From assembly GCF_965661665.1 (NCBI RefSeq), contig NZ_CBFIEO010000001.1:1-64000 (forward strand): DNA of 64,000 nt, given 5' to 3'. Position 1 is the stretch's first letter. Every line of letters begins with the position of its first letter. The DNA is from Cognatiyoonia sp965661665 (GTDB lineage Bacteria; Pseudomonadota; Alphaproteobacteria; Rhodobacterales; Rhodobacteraceae). The position numbers were made by a program, and so were the translations under genes. Below are positions 36,747-45,609 of this stretch, piece after piece. The notes under the pieces are model-generated. The model saw nothing but the letters and a program-made list of their open reading frames with translations, searched no databases and had not been told where the DNA came from.

Positions 36747-37576
36747 TCCGGCCCTTCAAATTCGCGCGCGCCAGAGAGGACTGGCAAACGCTCACGAGCT
36801 TTAGACACTTCAGAAAGATCAATTTCAACATAAGAGATACCGGGGGCCGTGCCCGCGTCACTCAAGACCTTACCCCACGGATCAACTGCCAAGCTATGCC
36901 CGTAGGTAGAGCGAACCTTATCTATAGAAGAGGGATGGGTGCCTGTTTGTGCGGCGGCCAACACAAAACACCCTGTTTCAATCGCCCTTGCGCGAAGGAG
37001 GGTTTCCCAATGCGCGGCACCTGTTGTGGGCGAAAACGCGGATGGGACCAAAAGGATGTCTCCGCCAGCCCGGGCGAGCCGGTGGTACAGCGCAGGAAAG
37101 CGGAGGTCATAGCAAATCGTCAGGCCAATCTTTGTGCCCTCCATATCTGCCAAGACTGCGCGACTCCCCGGGCGGGATCCGTCCGACTCGCGAAACCGCT
37201 CTCCCGCGCCGAGATCGACGTCGAACATGTGGATTTTGTCATAGCGTGCCGCGACACTGCCATCCGGCCCAATCAGAAAAGACCGATTTGCGAAGCGTCC
37301 ATCAGGATCATCAGTTTTGAGCGCCAGCGACCCGATGGAGACCCAAACGCCCAGCGCCTTGGCTTGGTCACGGATCGCGGCAAGGGTGATGTCGTCCTCC
37401 TCCCGCGCCAGCACAGCTTCTTGCTGCGTGCGGCTGAGGGAGACGCAATTGCTCACTTCCGGTGTCAGGACAAGGTCCACACCACCTTTTGCCGCTTCTT
37501 CGATCATCGCGAATGTCTGAGGCAAGTTCGCCTTAGGATCATCGCCAGACGTCAGTTGCAGCAGCGCGACCTTCAT
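36743..37576 (-). CDS. Carbon-nitrogen hydrolase (nitrilase family)
   Basis: 277 residues with the Glu-Lys-Cys triad: E in LTPEVSN, K in ARYDKIHMFDVDL and C in LTICYDLRFP. The pattern matches Nit1/Nit2-type amidases, which in relatives repair deaminated glutathione or hydrolyse omega-amides. The neighbour grxC (glutaredoxin) makes a glutathione link plausible but unproven. Confidence 0.88.
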   Translation of the reverse strand: MKVALLQLTSGDDPKANLPQTFAMIEEAAKGGVDLVLTPEVSNCVSLSRTQQEAVLAREEDDITLAAIRDQAKALGVWVSIGSLALKTDDPDGRFANRSFLIGPDGSVAARYDKIHMFDVDLGAGERFRESDGSRPGSRAVLADMEGTKIGLTICYDLRFPALYHRLARAGGDILLVPSAFSPTTGAAHWETLLRARAIETGCFVLAAAQTGTHPSSIDKVRSTYGHSLAVDPWGKVLSDAGTAPGISYVEIDLSEVSKARERLPVLSGAREFEGPE

Positions 37577-37830
37577 GACGCGAGGAGGTCGTCCAATTTG
37601 CCGGAACGTTCAGCCGCCGCCAGTTCATCAAAGCCACCCACATGCGTGCCATCGATGAAGACCTGAGGCACCGTTGACCGACCATTGGCCCGTTGGATCA
37701 TCTCTGGCCGTTCGCTGGGGTAATCCAATATGTCCACCTCAGCGAAGCTCACGCCTTTCGCCATCAGCAAACGCTTGGCCGCGTGGCAAAAACCACAAGT
37801 GCGTTTGGTGTAGATTTCAACGGTCGCCAT
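37573..37830 (-). CDS. grxC: Glutaredoxin 3
   Basis: 85 residues; a thioredoxin-fold dithiol reductase using glutathione. The active site reads KRTCGFCHAAK (CGFC) instead of the usual CPYC, with both cysteines retained; TVPQVFIDGTHVGGFDEL forms the glutathione-binding part. It overlaps the nitrilase gene by 4 bases. Confidence 0.93.
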   Translation of the reverse strand: MATVEIYTKRTCGFCHAAKRLLMAKGVSFAEVDILDYPSERPEMIQRANGRSTVPQVFIDGTHVGGFDELAAAERSGKLDDLLAS

Positions 37831-37861
37831 TTTGAGTTCCTTTGCAGAGTTGAAGCCCTAC

Positions 37862-38590
37862 CTAGGCATCTTTCGTCGCGTGTGCCAGAACCAAGATCGA
37901 AACCTGCTTTGCGCTCATCGCAAAACAGGCTTCTGTACAGGCAGACAGTGTCGCGCCCGAGGTCATGACATCATCCACAAGTGCAACGTTTTGACCTCCC
38001 AGAACACTTCGCGCTTTCGGGTTGGGCTGAATCGCCTCGTTGAGTTCGGCAAAGCGGTCATCAACACCGCTGACACCCAACTGCTGCGTGTACCTAATTC
38101 GTTGAAGCGCCGTGAGTGCCAGTCCAGACCCTGTTTGACGATGAATGGCCTTGGCCAATTCCGCCGCCTGATTGAACTTGCGTTTCAACATTCGAAAGCG
38201 GTGTAGCGGCACGGGAACCAAGACCGGATCGTCAGAAAGAACATCCCGACCCGCATGACACATCCACCCCGCCATTGCTGGCACAAGGTCGGTCCGGTCG
38301 CCATGCTTCAGCCCGAGCACCAATCACCGTCCGACATCGCGATAGGCAATCGCCGCACGCCCCCTGCCCCAAGGTCGGCCCAAGGCCAGACAATCATCGC
38401 AGTAAACGGTCTCCCCCATCACATTTCCTAAAAGCGGAACGCCACATAAGTCACAAGACGCACCATGAATGAAATGCGCGACCGGCCAACAGGCACCGAA
38501 AAGGCCATTATCCACCTCTATCGGGGCCACGCAATTAACGCATTGCGGCGAATAGACACCGCGAATGAGCCTTTGCATCAGTGCTGCCAT
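37862..38590 (-). pseudogene. comF: ComF-family phosphoribosyltransferase-like protein, nonsense codon
   Basis: Two segments in one frame make a normal 242-residue ComF. The N part has the zinc-ribbon cysteines (CVNC, CDLCG, YCDDC) and ends IAYRDVGR; a TGA at 38324-38326 follows where CGA (Arg) would fit, and the next codons resume LVLGLKHGDRTDLV. The C part holds the PRTase motif VALVDDVMTSGATLSACTE. A single C-to-T change explains it. Function in the family relates to DNA uptake. Re-initiation at the TTG or GTG just after the stop could still give the PRTase half. Confidence 0.85.
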
Positions 38591-38606
38591 TCATTACATC
38601 CCCTGC

Positions 38607-39434
38607 ATGTCATCCGAACGCCCCACCCTCTTTGATCGCGCCGCCCTGCGGCGCAACCGTGCGCGGGCGAAGCGGTTGCCGGTCGATTTCTTGAGGCTTG
38701 AAGCCGTCGCTGACCTTGAGGAGAGACTGATTGAGGTTAACAGGACGTTTACAGATCTGGTGATCGTCACGCCGCGGCCCGATCTTTGGAAAGGTCGGTT
38801 GCAAGGCGCGAGATTCATTTTGGATGATGACCACCTCGATCTGACAGAAGACAGTTGCGACCTCATCATCCATGATCTGTGTCTACACTGGGCAAATGAC
38901 CCCGTTGGCCAACTCATCCAATCCCGCCGCGCCTTGCGCCCTGATGGGTTGTTTTTGGGCACGATGTTTGGGGGCCTCACGCTGCAAGAGTTGCGGACAG
39001 CACTGACGGAAGCCGAAGCACGGTTGTCAGGCGGTCTGTCCCCCCGTGTCGCACCAATGGCCGAAGTGCGCGATCTGGGCGGTTTACTGCAACGCGCTGG
39101 CTTTGCCCTTCCCGTCGCAGACGCCCGACCGCTCAATGTATCCTATGCGTCGATGACGGATCTGATGTCAGAACTTCGGCAGATGGGTGAAACAAGCGCC
39201 CTATGCGGTCGCCGTCGTCAATTCTCCCCCAAAGCCCTATTCGCGATGGCCAGCGACATCTACGCAAAGAATTTCCCAGCCGATGACAATCGCATCCATG
39301 CGACTTTTGATATCATCACGCTTACTGGATGGGCGCCCTCCACCGATCAACCCAAAGCATTGAGGCCTGGTTCTGCGACAAATAGTCTGGCAGAGGCTTT
39401 GGGAACAAAAGAAACAAAGCTGAAACCGTTCTAA
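38607..39434 (+). CDS. SAM-dependent methyltransferase (BioC/NDUFAF5-like)
   Basis: 275 residues matching the alphaproteobacterial methyltransferases related to mitochondrial NDUFAF5: FDRAALRRNRARAKRL at the start, DLIIHDLCLHWANDPVGQL in the middle, and ALRPDGLFLGTMFGG. Substrate unknown; NDUFAF5 hydroxylates a complex I subunit. The ATG at 38607 was preferred over an upstream frame that overlaps comF. Divergent from comF. Confidence 0.8.
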   Translation: MSSERPTLFDRAALRRNRARAKRLPVDFLRLEAVADLEERLIEVNRTFTDLVIVTPRPDLWKGRLQGARFILDDDHLDLTEDSCDLIIHDLCLHWANDPVGQLIQSRRALRPDGLFLGTMFGGLTLQELRTALTEAEARLSGGLSPRVAPMAEVRDLGGLLQRAGFALPVADARPLNVSYASMTDLMSELRQMGETSALCGRRRQFSPKALFAMASDIYAKNFPADDNRIHATFDIITLTGWAPSTDQPKALRPGSATNSLAEALGTKETKLKPF

Positions 39435-39436
39435 AG

Positions 39437-39450
39437 TTGATCTTTATCAA
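39437..39450 (+). promoter_or_regulatory. FNR-type box upstream of hemH
   Basis: TTGAT-CTTT-ATCAA is a perfect match to the FNR/FnrL consensus TTGAT-N4-ATCAA. It starts 2 bases after the methyltransferase stop and its centre is about 50 bases before the ferrochelatase start. Oxygen control of haem genes by FnrL is known in Rhodobacter, so this predicts low-oxygen regulation of hemH. Confidence 0.8.
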
Positions 39451-39487
39451 AACCCAATTAAATCGTCACAGAAAGTGCACCAAAGGG

Positions 39488-40573
39488 ATGACGATGTTCG
39501 ACGCCCAAAATGACGACCCGACAGAGGCGAAGTGCCCTGTTCACGCGGCTCCAGATCATCCGAAGATCAAGCCGGCGCGCGTTGGAATCCTGCTTGCGAA
39601 CCTGGGAACGCCTGATGGGACCGACTATTGGTCGATGCGCCGATATCTGAATGAGTTTTTGTCAGACAAGCGTGTTGTCGATTACTCTGCATGGCTGTGG
39701 CAGCCGCTGTTGCAACTGATCATTCTGACCAAGCGCCCGTTTTCATCTGGTGCAGCGTATCGGTCCATTTGGAACACTGAAGCAGACGAAAGCCCACTAC
39801 TTACGATCACCAAAGCGCAGACCGCCGCCATTAAAGCAGAGATGGAGCAGCGCTATGGCACCGACGTGCGCGTCGATTTCTGCATGCGTTACGGCAACCC
39901 ATCGACGAAATCCAAAGTGCGGGAGATGGTCGAAGCAGGGTGCACCAAAATCCTCTTCTTCCCGCTTTATCCACACTATGCAGGGGCGACATCTGCAACA
40001 GCGAACGATCAGTTCTTCCGCGCGTTGATGGAAGAAAAATGGCAACCCATCGCCCGCGTAGTCGAGCCATACTTTGCAGAGCCCACCTATATCGACGCCT
40101 TGGCGCAATCAATTGAGAAAGCATATGCGGAGGCTGAGACACGGCCAGAAAAGCTGGTCTGCTCTTACCATGGCGTGCCGGAACGGTACCTGCGGGAGGG
40201 TGATCCGTATCACTGCCAATGCCAGAAAACCTCCCGCCTTTTGAAAGAGCGGTTAGGTTGGGATGACACTGACATCGTCACAACGTTCCAATCCCGTTTC
40301 GGGCCAGAAGAATGGCTCAAACCCTACACAGTGAACGAAGTGGCCCGACTGGCAGAAGAAGACGGTATCAAGAACATTGCGGTTTGCGCACCGGCATTCT
40401 CCGCCGATTGCATTGAAACGTTGGAAGAGATCAACGAAGAGATCAAGGAAAGCTTCGAGGAAGCTGGCGGTGAACACTTCACCTATATCCCATGCCTCAA
40501 CGACGATGATGCACATATCTCAGCACTCTGCAGCATCATTGATCGCAATCTGCTTGGCTGGGTGAACCAATAA
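39488..40573 (+). CDS. hemH: Ferrochelatase
   Basis: Inserts iron into protoporphyrin IX, the last haem step. 361 residues: VGILLANLGTPDGTDYWSMR, RYGNPS, and the catalytic His in CSYHGVPERYL; a Cys-rich patch CQCQKTSRLL and CAPAFSADCIETLEEI follow. I start at the ATG at 39488; an ATG two codons later is equally possible. The open frame upstream crosses the FNR box. It precedes a haem-independent envelope cluster. Confidence 0.95.
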   Translation: MTMFDAQNDDPTEAKCPVHAAPDHPKIKPARVGILLANLGTPDGTDYWSMRRYLNEFLSDKRVVDYSAWLWQPLLQLIILTKRPFSSGAAYRSIWNTEADESPLLTITKAQTAAIKAEMEQRYGTDVRVDFCMRYGNPSTKSKVREMVEAGCTKILFFPLYPHYAGATSATANDQFFRALMEEKWQPIARVVEPYFAEPTYIDALAQSIEKAYAEAETRPEKLVCSYHGVPERYLREGDPYHCQCQKTSRLLKERLGWDDTDIVTTFQSRFGPEEWLKPYTVNEVARLAEEDGIKNIAVCAPAFSADCIETLEEINEEIKESFEEAGGEHFTYIPCLNDDDAHISALCSIIDRNLLGWVNQ

Positions 40574-40575
40574 AA

Positions 40576-40597
40576 AACCAGCCTCGATGGGCCGGTT
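40576..40597 (-). terminator. Terminator between hemH and the L,D-transpeptidase
   Basis: On the minus strand AACCGGCCC pairs with GGCTGGTT (mismatched middle), followed by TTTTT. It ends the minus-strand L,D-transpeptidase gene and may also stop hemH, although the plus side has only a short T run. Confidence 0.6.
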
Positions 40598-40618
40598 CTT
40601 CGTTCCAGTTTTGGACAT

Positions 40619-41212
40619 TCAGATCAGAAGCACCTGCGTACCGACTTTCGTCATCTCATAAAGCTCGGCGATATGCTCGTTATAAAGACCGATACAGCCA
40701 TTTGAGGACCGACGGCCAATCTTGCGCGTGTCATGGGTGCCGTGGATGCGGTAGTACGTCCATGTCAGGTGCAGTGCGTGCGTGCCAAGCGGATTGTCCG
40801 GGCCCGGACCGATGAAATCAGGCCATTCGGGGTTCCGCTCTTTCATCGATGGTGTTGGACGCCAAGATGGGCCCTCGACCTTGCGAATAATCTCTGTCCG
40901 GCCGAGACGTGTCAGATCCTCTGTCAACGGCACGGACGTTGGATAGAGCTTGTAGATCGACTGATCCTCCGACCAGTAGTGCAAAGCGCGACTTTGAATG
41001 TCGACCAGCACTGCACCGTTCTTGAGATCTTGGAAATATGGCTGCCAATCCAGCGACCGGAAGCTGGAGATGTTACGCACTACGCGACCGTCGACGTCCT
41101 GCTCAATCTCTGTACTGTTTTCGGACTGCGCTGTCGCAGCAGTTCCCATCACAGCGGCACTGCCGGCCACGAATGCGCGGCGGGACAACATCTGTGAAAA
41201 CAGCTTTTTCAT
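40619..41212 (-). CDS. L,D-transpeptidase (YkuD), Tat-type signal
   Basis: 197 residues; a twin-arginine-like signal (SRRAFVAGSAAVMGTAATA) and a YkuD domain with the catalytic motif HGTHDTRKIGRRSSNGCIGL, His and Cys in place. It makes 3-3 cross-links or attaches proteins to peptidoglycan. I use the ATG at 41212, 10 bases after GGAGG; a TTG two codons upstream is too close to it. It belongs to a cluster with a CAP lipoprotein and a second transpeptidase. Confidence 0.9.
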   Translation of the reverse strand: MKKLFSQMLSRRAFVAGSAAVMGTAATAQSENSTEIEQDVDGRVVRNISSFRSLDWQPYFQDLKNGAVLVDIQSRALHYWSEDQSIYKLYPTSVPLTEDLTRLGRTEIIRKVEGPSWRPTPSMKERNPEWPDFIGPGPDNPLGTHALHLTWTYYRIHGTHDTRKIGRRSSNGCIGLYNEHIAELYEMTKVGTQVLLI

Positions 41213-41274
41213 AGTCAAACCACCTCCAGTGGCGCATCACATGATGTCGCAGCAATACTGCCATGGTCCGCACG

Positions 41275-41328
41275 GATCAATTCAAAGATTCGTCAGATCG
41301 GCATCCTATTGCTGACGAGTATTTGATC
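41275..41328. repeat. Nested inverted repeats between ldt and CAP genes
   Basis: Outer arms GATCAA (41275-41280) and TTGATC (41323-41328), inner arms CGTCAG (41291-41296) and CTGACG (41312-41317). They lie in the shared 166-base region between two divergent cell-envelope genes. Each arm is only 6 bases, so chance is not excluded. Confidence 0.4.
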
Positions 41329-41378
41329 TATCACCGACCTAGGGCTAAGTAAGCGAAAACCGTATAAGTACAGGATCG

Positions 41379-41942
41379 ATGAACAGACGCTCATTCATTG
41401 TCAGCTTGTTGGCGGGATCAACTTTGGCGGCATGTACGTCCACGGCCGGTCGGATTGGGCCAAACGGGTTGCCGCTGCCACAAGTTTACCAGATCGAGGA
41501 TGGCGATACAGCGGACATCCAGTTCCGCATGCTGGACAGCATCAACGCCCTACGACAAGCCGCAGGTGTGCCTGCAGTTGAGCTAGATGCGCGCCTAAAT
41601 GCCGCCGCTGCGACCCACTCTCGCGACATGTCCGCACAGAACCGCCCATGGCTCTTTGGATCAGACGGATCATCGCCTTTAGACCGCGCCCGTCGCGTCG
41701 GTTTCGGCGGTCGGGTCTTGGGGGAAAATATCTCCGAAAGCTATGAAACAGAGCTTGAGACCCTGGCCGCTTGGATGAACCAATCGGACACGCGAGCTGT
41801 GATTTTAGACCCTAATGCACGGCGAATTGGCTTTTCTTGGTTTCAAGAAGAAGCTGGGAAACTGTGGTGGACCCTGACGGTTGGAACCGCCGATACAGGT
41901 GCCCTACGCCCCGCGTTGGCGCCTAGTGTCTTTCAGGGATAG
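41379..41942 (+). CDS. CAP/SCP-domain lipoprotein
   Basis: 187 residues. A lipobox STLAAC places Cys19 as the acylated residue after an RR-containing signal; the CAP domain has MLDSINALRQAAGVPAVELD, ATHSRDMSAQ and GRVLGENISE. Bacterial CAP proteins are secreted or outer-membrane bound and of unknown activity. Position between two L,D-transpeptidases suggests a cell-wall role. Confidence 0.85.
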   Translation: MNRRSFIVSLLAGSTLAACTSTAGRIGPNGLPLPQVYQIEDGDTADIQFRMLDSINALRQAAGVPAVELDARLNAAAATHSRDMSAQNRPWLFGSDGSSPLDRARRVGFGGRVLGENISESYETELETLAAWMNQSDTRAVILDPNARRIGFSWFQEEAGKLWWTLTVGTADTGALRPALAPSVFQG

Positions 41943-42424
41943 ATAAAGATCGGCGTTCCGTCCTTCACCATAGCGTAGATGTCTTCCATCTCTTCATCAT
42001 TGACCGCGATGCACCCATAGGTCCAATCGTCTTGGCCCAAGAACGCGGATGTGGTGCCGTGGATGAAAATCTCCCCACCCGGGCTTCGGCCCTGAGAGCG
42101 CGCATAAGCAATATCCCGCGCATTTGGATAGGAAATGCCCAATGACAGGTGATACTGACTGTTTGGATTGCGGCGATCAATGCGATAGGCCCCTTCCGGT
42201 GTCCGCCCGTCCCCTTCGAAGGCTTTATGTCCTTCAGGTGCAAACCCAAGCTCAAATTCGTATTGCGCCAGAAGCTTGTCCTCATGCAGCAACTGCATAA
42301 TGCGTTGCCCCTTAAAGAGCTGAACGCGCGTAACCGTCGGCCCTCTATATGTCTTAAACTTGCTCGTGCAGCCCGAAAGAAATGCTGCGATGAGTCCAAG
42401 TGCTCCCTGTCTGCGGGTGATCAT
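41933..42424 (-). CDS. L,D-transpeptidase lipoprotein (YkuD)
   Basis: 163 residues; a lipobox FLSGC with Cys19, then a YkuD domain with FIHGTTSAFLGQDDWTYGCI (His and Cys present). It is smaller than the first transpeptidase and shares little sequence outside the motif. The gene converges with and overlaps the CAP gene by 10 bases. Confidence 0.88.
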   Translation of the reverse strand: MITRRQGALGLIAAFLSGCTSKFKTYRGPTVTRVQLFKGQRIMQLLHEDKLLAQYEFELGFAPEGHKAFEGDGRTPEGAYRIDRRNPNSQYHLSLGISYPNARDIAYARSQGRSPGGEIFIHGTTSAFLGQDDWTYGCIAVNDEEMEDIYAMVKDGTPIFIYP

Positions 42425-42490
42425 GCCGCTACCCCGTCTGTTTTTTATTGAGTCTAACGGTCAGCTAACACCACAGCGACAGTTTTATCT

Positions 42491-43693
42491 TCACAATTTT
42501 GAAAAGCTGGCGACAAGCTCCACATGCGCTGACCAGCGGAATTGATCGACGGGCATCACCCAGTTCAACTTAAACCCACCGTCGATCAAGCCTTTTGCAT
42601 CACGCGCAAACGTGACCGGGTTGCAGGAGACCATCGCGATTTTTGCAATACTCGACTTTATTAGAGTCTGTATCTGCTGCTCTGCCCCAGTCCTTGGCGG
42701 ATCAATAACCGCGGCATCGAAGCGGTTAAGTTCATCCGGCTCAAGTGGTCGTCTGAACAGATCACGGACCCCTGTCGTCACGCGCTTGATCCCTTGAGTT
42801 TGCCGGAAACCATCGTCCAAAGCAGCGATCAACTCTCCCGATCCTTCCACCGCGTGAACCTCCGCGATTTGGGCCAAGGGAAAAGTGAACGTCCCACAAC
42901 CCGAAAACAAATCAACAACGCTTGCAACGCCCGTGACTACTTCCGAGACTACGTCAACCAGCACGTCCTCCGCGTCTTTTGTCGCCTGAAGGAACGCACC
43001 AGGTGGTGGCGTCACCTGTGCCGAACCAAATGTCACGACGGGCTTGGCCAAGGTGACGACGACCTCATCATTCCATGCCAAACGCGCCAATTTGTGTTTC
43101 TGCGCCAAGTTCGCAAGCGTCACCTGAAGCTGTGCGTCGAGCGGTTTGTCAGTTTCGACCCAAACATCGGGACCAGCTTCACTGGCAATGACGGTAAACT
43201 GCGCCTCTGATTTCCGTGATGCGGCGAGAATAGTCAGATCTTCCAACGCGGGGATCACCGCTTTGAGGGGCTCGACCAGTACCGAACAATCCGGAACCTT
43301 CACAACCGTCGCAGATGCCATAGCGTGAAATCCGACAAGGGCGCCCTTTTTGGTGCGACGGCCCGAAAACTTCGCACGACGGCGGGAATTAGGGGGCGAA
43401 GTGTGTATCGGGCGAAACTCCGCCCCGATCCCGTGTGCGTCCAAGGCAGCTCGCACGATCCCCGTCTTCCATTCACGGACAAGGTCGTCGGACGCGTGCA
43501 TGACACTGCAGCCACCGCAGGATTTGAAGTGCCGGCAGGGCGGTTTGACGCGATGGGCGACGGGCTCAATGATCCGCACCGCGCCATCATCACCCAGTTC
43601 AATCAGTTCACCCGGCAGGACGCGCGAGACAAATGTGCCGTCCTCAAGCCGCCCCATCCCGTGATGGGTCAGCGCCTTCACCCATTCTGTCAT
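42491..43693 (-). CDS. RNA m5U methyltransferase (RlmD/TrmA family)
   Basis: 400 residues. Four cysteines of an iron-sulfur site are visible in CRHFKSCGGC plus the later SCxx segment; the methyltransferase core has VVDLFSGCGTFTFPLA, AAVIDPPRTGAEQQ and the catalytic VSCNPVTFARD. It methylates a uridine of 23S rRNA or tRNA; which one is not clear. A short TRAM-like N terminus matches the family. Confidence 0.9.
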   Translation of the reverse strand: MTEWVKALTHHGMGRLEDGTFVSRVLPGELIELGDDGAVRIIEPVAHRVKPPCRHFKSCGGCSVMHASDDLVREWKTGIVRAALDAHGIGAEFRPIHTSPPNSRRRAKFSGRRTKKGALVGFHAMASATVVKVPDCSVLVEPLKAVIPALEDLTILAASRKSEAQFTVIASEAGPDVWVETDKPLDAQLQVTLANLAQKHKLARLAWNDEVVVTLAKPVVTFGSAQVTPPPGAFLQATKDAEDVLVDVVSEVVTGVASVVDLFSGCGTFTFPLAQIAEVHAVEGSGELIAALDDGFRQTQGIKRVTTGVRDLFRRPLEPDELNRFDAAVIDPPRTGAEQQIQTLIKSSIAKIAMVSCNPVTFARDAKGLIDGGFKLNWVMPVDQFRWSAHVELVASFSKL

Positions 43694-45526
43694 CTATTCC
43701 GCCGTGTCGTTGAACTTGATGAAGCCGCCAGACTGACGGTTCCAATACCGCGCGTATAGCCCATTTCGCGCGAGAAGGTCATCATGCGTTCCATCCTCAA
43801 CGATCCGACCCTCATCAAGCACAACGATGCGGTCCATCCGCGCAAGTGTCGAAAGTCGGTGCGCAATCGCTATGACGGTTTTCCCGTCCATTACAGACAC
43901 TAACGCTGCCTGAATCGATGCTTCAACTTCGGAATCAAGTGCGCTTGTCGCCTCATCAAGGATAAGGATTGGCGCGTCTTTGAGGATTGCGCGCGCAATC
44001 GCAATGCGCTGCCGCTGGCCACCGGACAGCTTCACGCCACGCTCCCCCAAGAAGGCGTCGTAGCCCTTATTACCCTTCTGATCGCGCAAATCCTGAATGA
44101 AATCGTGTGCCTCCGCACGTTTGGCGGCGTTCAGCAATTCCCCTTCGGATGCGTCAGGATCGCCGTAAAGGATGTTATCCCGCGCTGAGCGGTTAAACAT
44201 CGCGGTTTCCTGCGTGACCATACCAATAGACCCTCGCAGGCTTTCCTGCGTCACGTCCGAAATATCGGTGCCATCCAGCTGGATCGAGCCGTTTTCAGCG
44301 TTATAAAGTCTCAAAAGAAGCGAAACGAGTGTCGACTTACCCGCACCAGACGCGCCCACAATCCCCAACCGCTCCCCCGGTTTCACTGTGAGGGTGATAT
44401 CCGTGACCCCACCGGTTTCACCGCCATAGGCAAACGACACATCATCAAATTTGATCTCACCATCCGTGATATCCAGCGGTTTCGCGTTTGGCGCGTCGAC
44501 CAACGTGTGAGCAGGGCTAAGGGTCTTTATGGCATCCTCAACCTCGCCCACTTCGGCGTACATGCTCATCAGCGTGAAGCTGACCCATCCCGTCATTTGC
44601 GACAATCTAAGACCCACCGCGCCACTGGTCGCAACCGCGCCGACGGTTGAATCACCCAGCGACCAAGAGTAGAGCGTCGCGCCGACCATCAGAACTGGTA
44701 CGCCACCAGCGATGCCCGTCAGCAAAAATCGGAACTTGGCGGAGATCCATCCGAACGTGACCGATACATCCCAAAGATCGGCCATCGCCTTGATCGCCTC
44801 TTGGTCCTCGCGTTCTCGTCGCGCAAAAAGTTTGACAGTCGGGATATTCGTGACCGTGTCGACCACTTGCCCCGTCACCATCGCTCGCTTTCCAGCACGA
44901 TCTTTGGATGCGGTCCGTATGCGCGGCATGAAATATCGGATCAGCGCGAGATAGGCCATGAACCAGATCGACAAGAAGATCGCCGTGCGGACATCAATCG
45001 AAATCATAAGGATGATAGAACCAACCAGCGACGCAATCGCGAAAAGGACGGTGTGTATCATCTCAATCACAAGGTTGGTCGACGCACGCGCGGCTTGGAG
45101 TTGTTTCTGCGCAATCCGACCCGCGAAGTCATCGTCAAAGAACGATACCGCTTGCCCCAATGTGTGGCGATGCAAACGGGAGAGCATGAGATTTGCCAGC
45201 GCAGGCCCAATCACAACCGATTGGGTAACGCTTGACAGTCCCAATACCACAGGTCGCAAGATCAGGAAAAAGACGCAAACAGCCAATATTAGTATCTGAT
45301 TCTCCGCAAAGAACGCTTCCGGGCTTCCGCCCAGTGCGGCATCAATCACAAGCCCAAGGATCAAAGCAGTGGAGACATCGACGACCCCTGCAAGGATTGA
45401 AATGACACCCGACACCACCGTGGGGACATACCCACCTTTGAAGCCCCAAAGCAGGAACGCCATCAATGTGGATGGAGGTGGGCCATCAGCCTTCTGAAAT
45501 GGGTCAATCCACCTTTCAATTTTCAT
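43694..45526 (-). CDS. ABC exporter, fused permease-ATPase
   Basis: 610 residues: six membrane helices in the first ~330 (e.g. VSGVISILAGVVDVSTALIL), then an ATPase with Walker A IVGASGAGKSTLVS, signature LSGGQRQRIAIARAI and Walker B ILILDEATSALDSE. A type IV (MsbA/LmrA-like) exporter that works as a homodimer. The cargo is unknown; LPS-linked neighbours are absent here, so lipid A transport is not implied. Confidence 0.9.
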   Translation of the reverse strand: MKIERWIDPFQKADGPPPSTLMAFLLWGFKGGYVPTVVSGVISILAGVVDVSTALILGLVIDAALGGSPEAFFAENQILILAVCVFFLILRPVVLGLSSVTQSVVIGPALANLMLSRLHRHTLGQAVSFFDDDFAGRIAQKQLQAARASTNLVIEMIHTVLFAIASLVGSIILMISIDVRTAIFLSIWFMAYLALIRYFMPRIRTASKDRAGKRAMVTGQVVDTVTNIPTVKLFARREREDQEAIKAMADLWDVSVTFGWISAKFRFLLTGIAGGVPVLMVGATLYSWSLGDSTVGAVATSGAVGLRLSQMTGWVSFTLMSMYAEVGEVEDAIKTLSPAHTLVDAPNAKPLDITDGEIKFDDVSFAYGGETGGVTDITLTVKPGERLGIVGASGAGKSTLVSLLLRLYNAENGSIQLDGTDISDVTQESLRGSIGMVTQETAMFNRSARDNILYGDPDASEGELLNAAKRAEAHDFIQDLRDQKGNKGYDAFLGERGVKLSGGQRQRIAIARAILKDAPILILDEATSALDSEVEASIQAALVSVMDGKTVIAIAHRLSTLARMDRIVVLDEGRIVEDGTHDDLLARNGLYARYWNRQSGGFIKFNDTAE

Positions 45527-45609
45527 TCGTTCAAAGGCCTAAACTATCCGTCCCGCCGACAACGCCCAACTTACGGTGGAGTGTCAACGCGCGTTATCGT
45601 GAAGTCGCT

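Noticed and set aside
41275..41328. FNR box in the ldt-CAP region from the TTGATC arm
   Set aside because: The right half reads TATCAC rather than ATCAA at the required spacing, unlike the perfect box before hemH.
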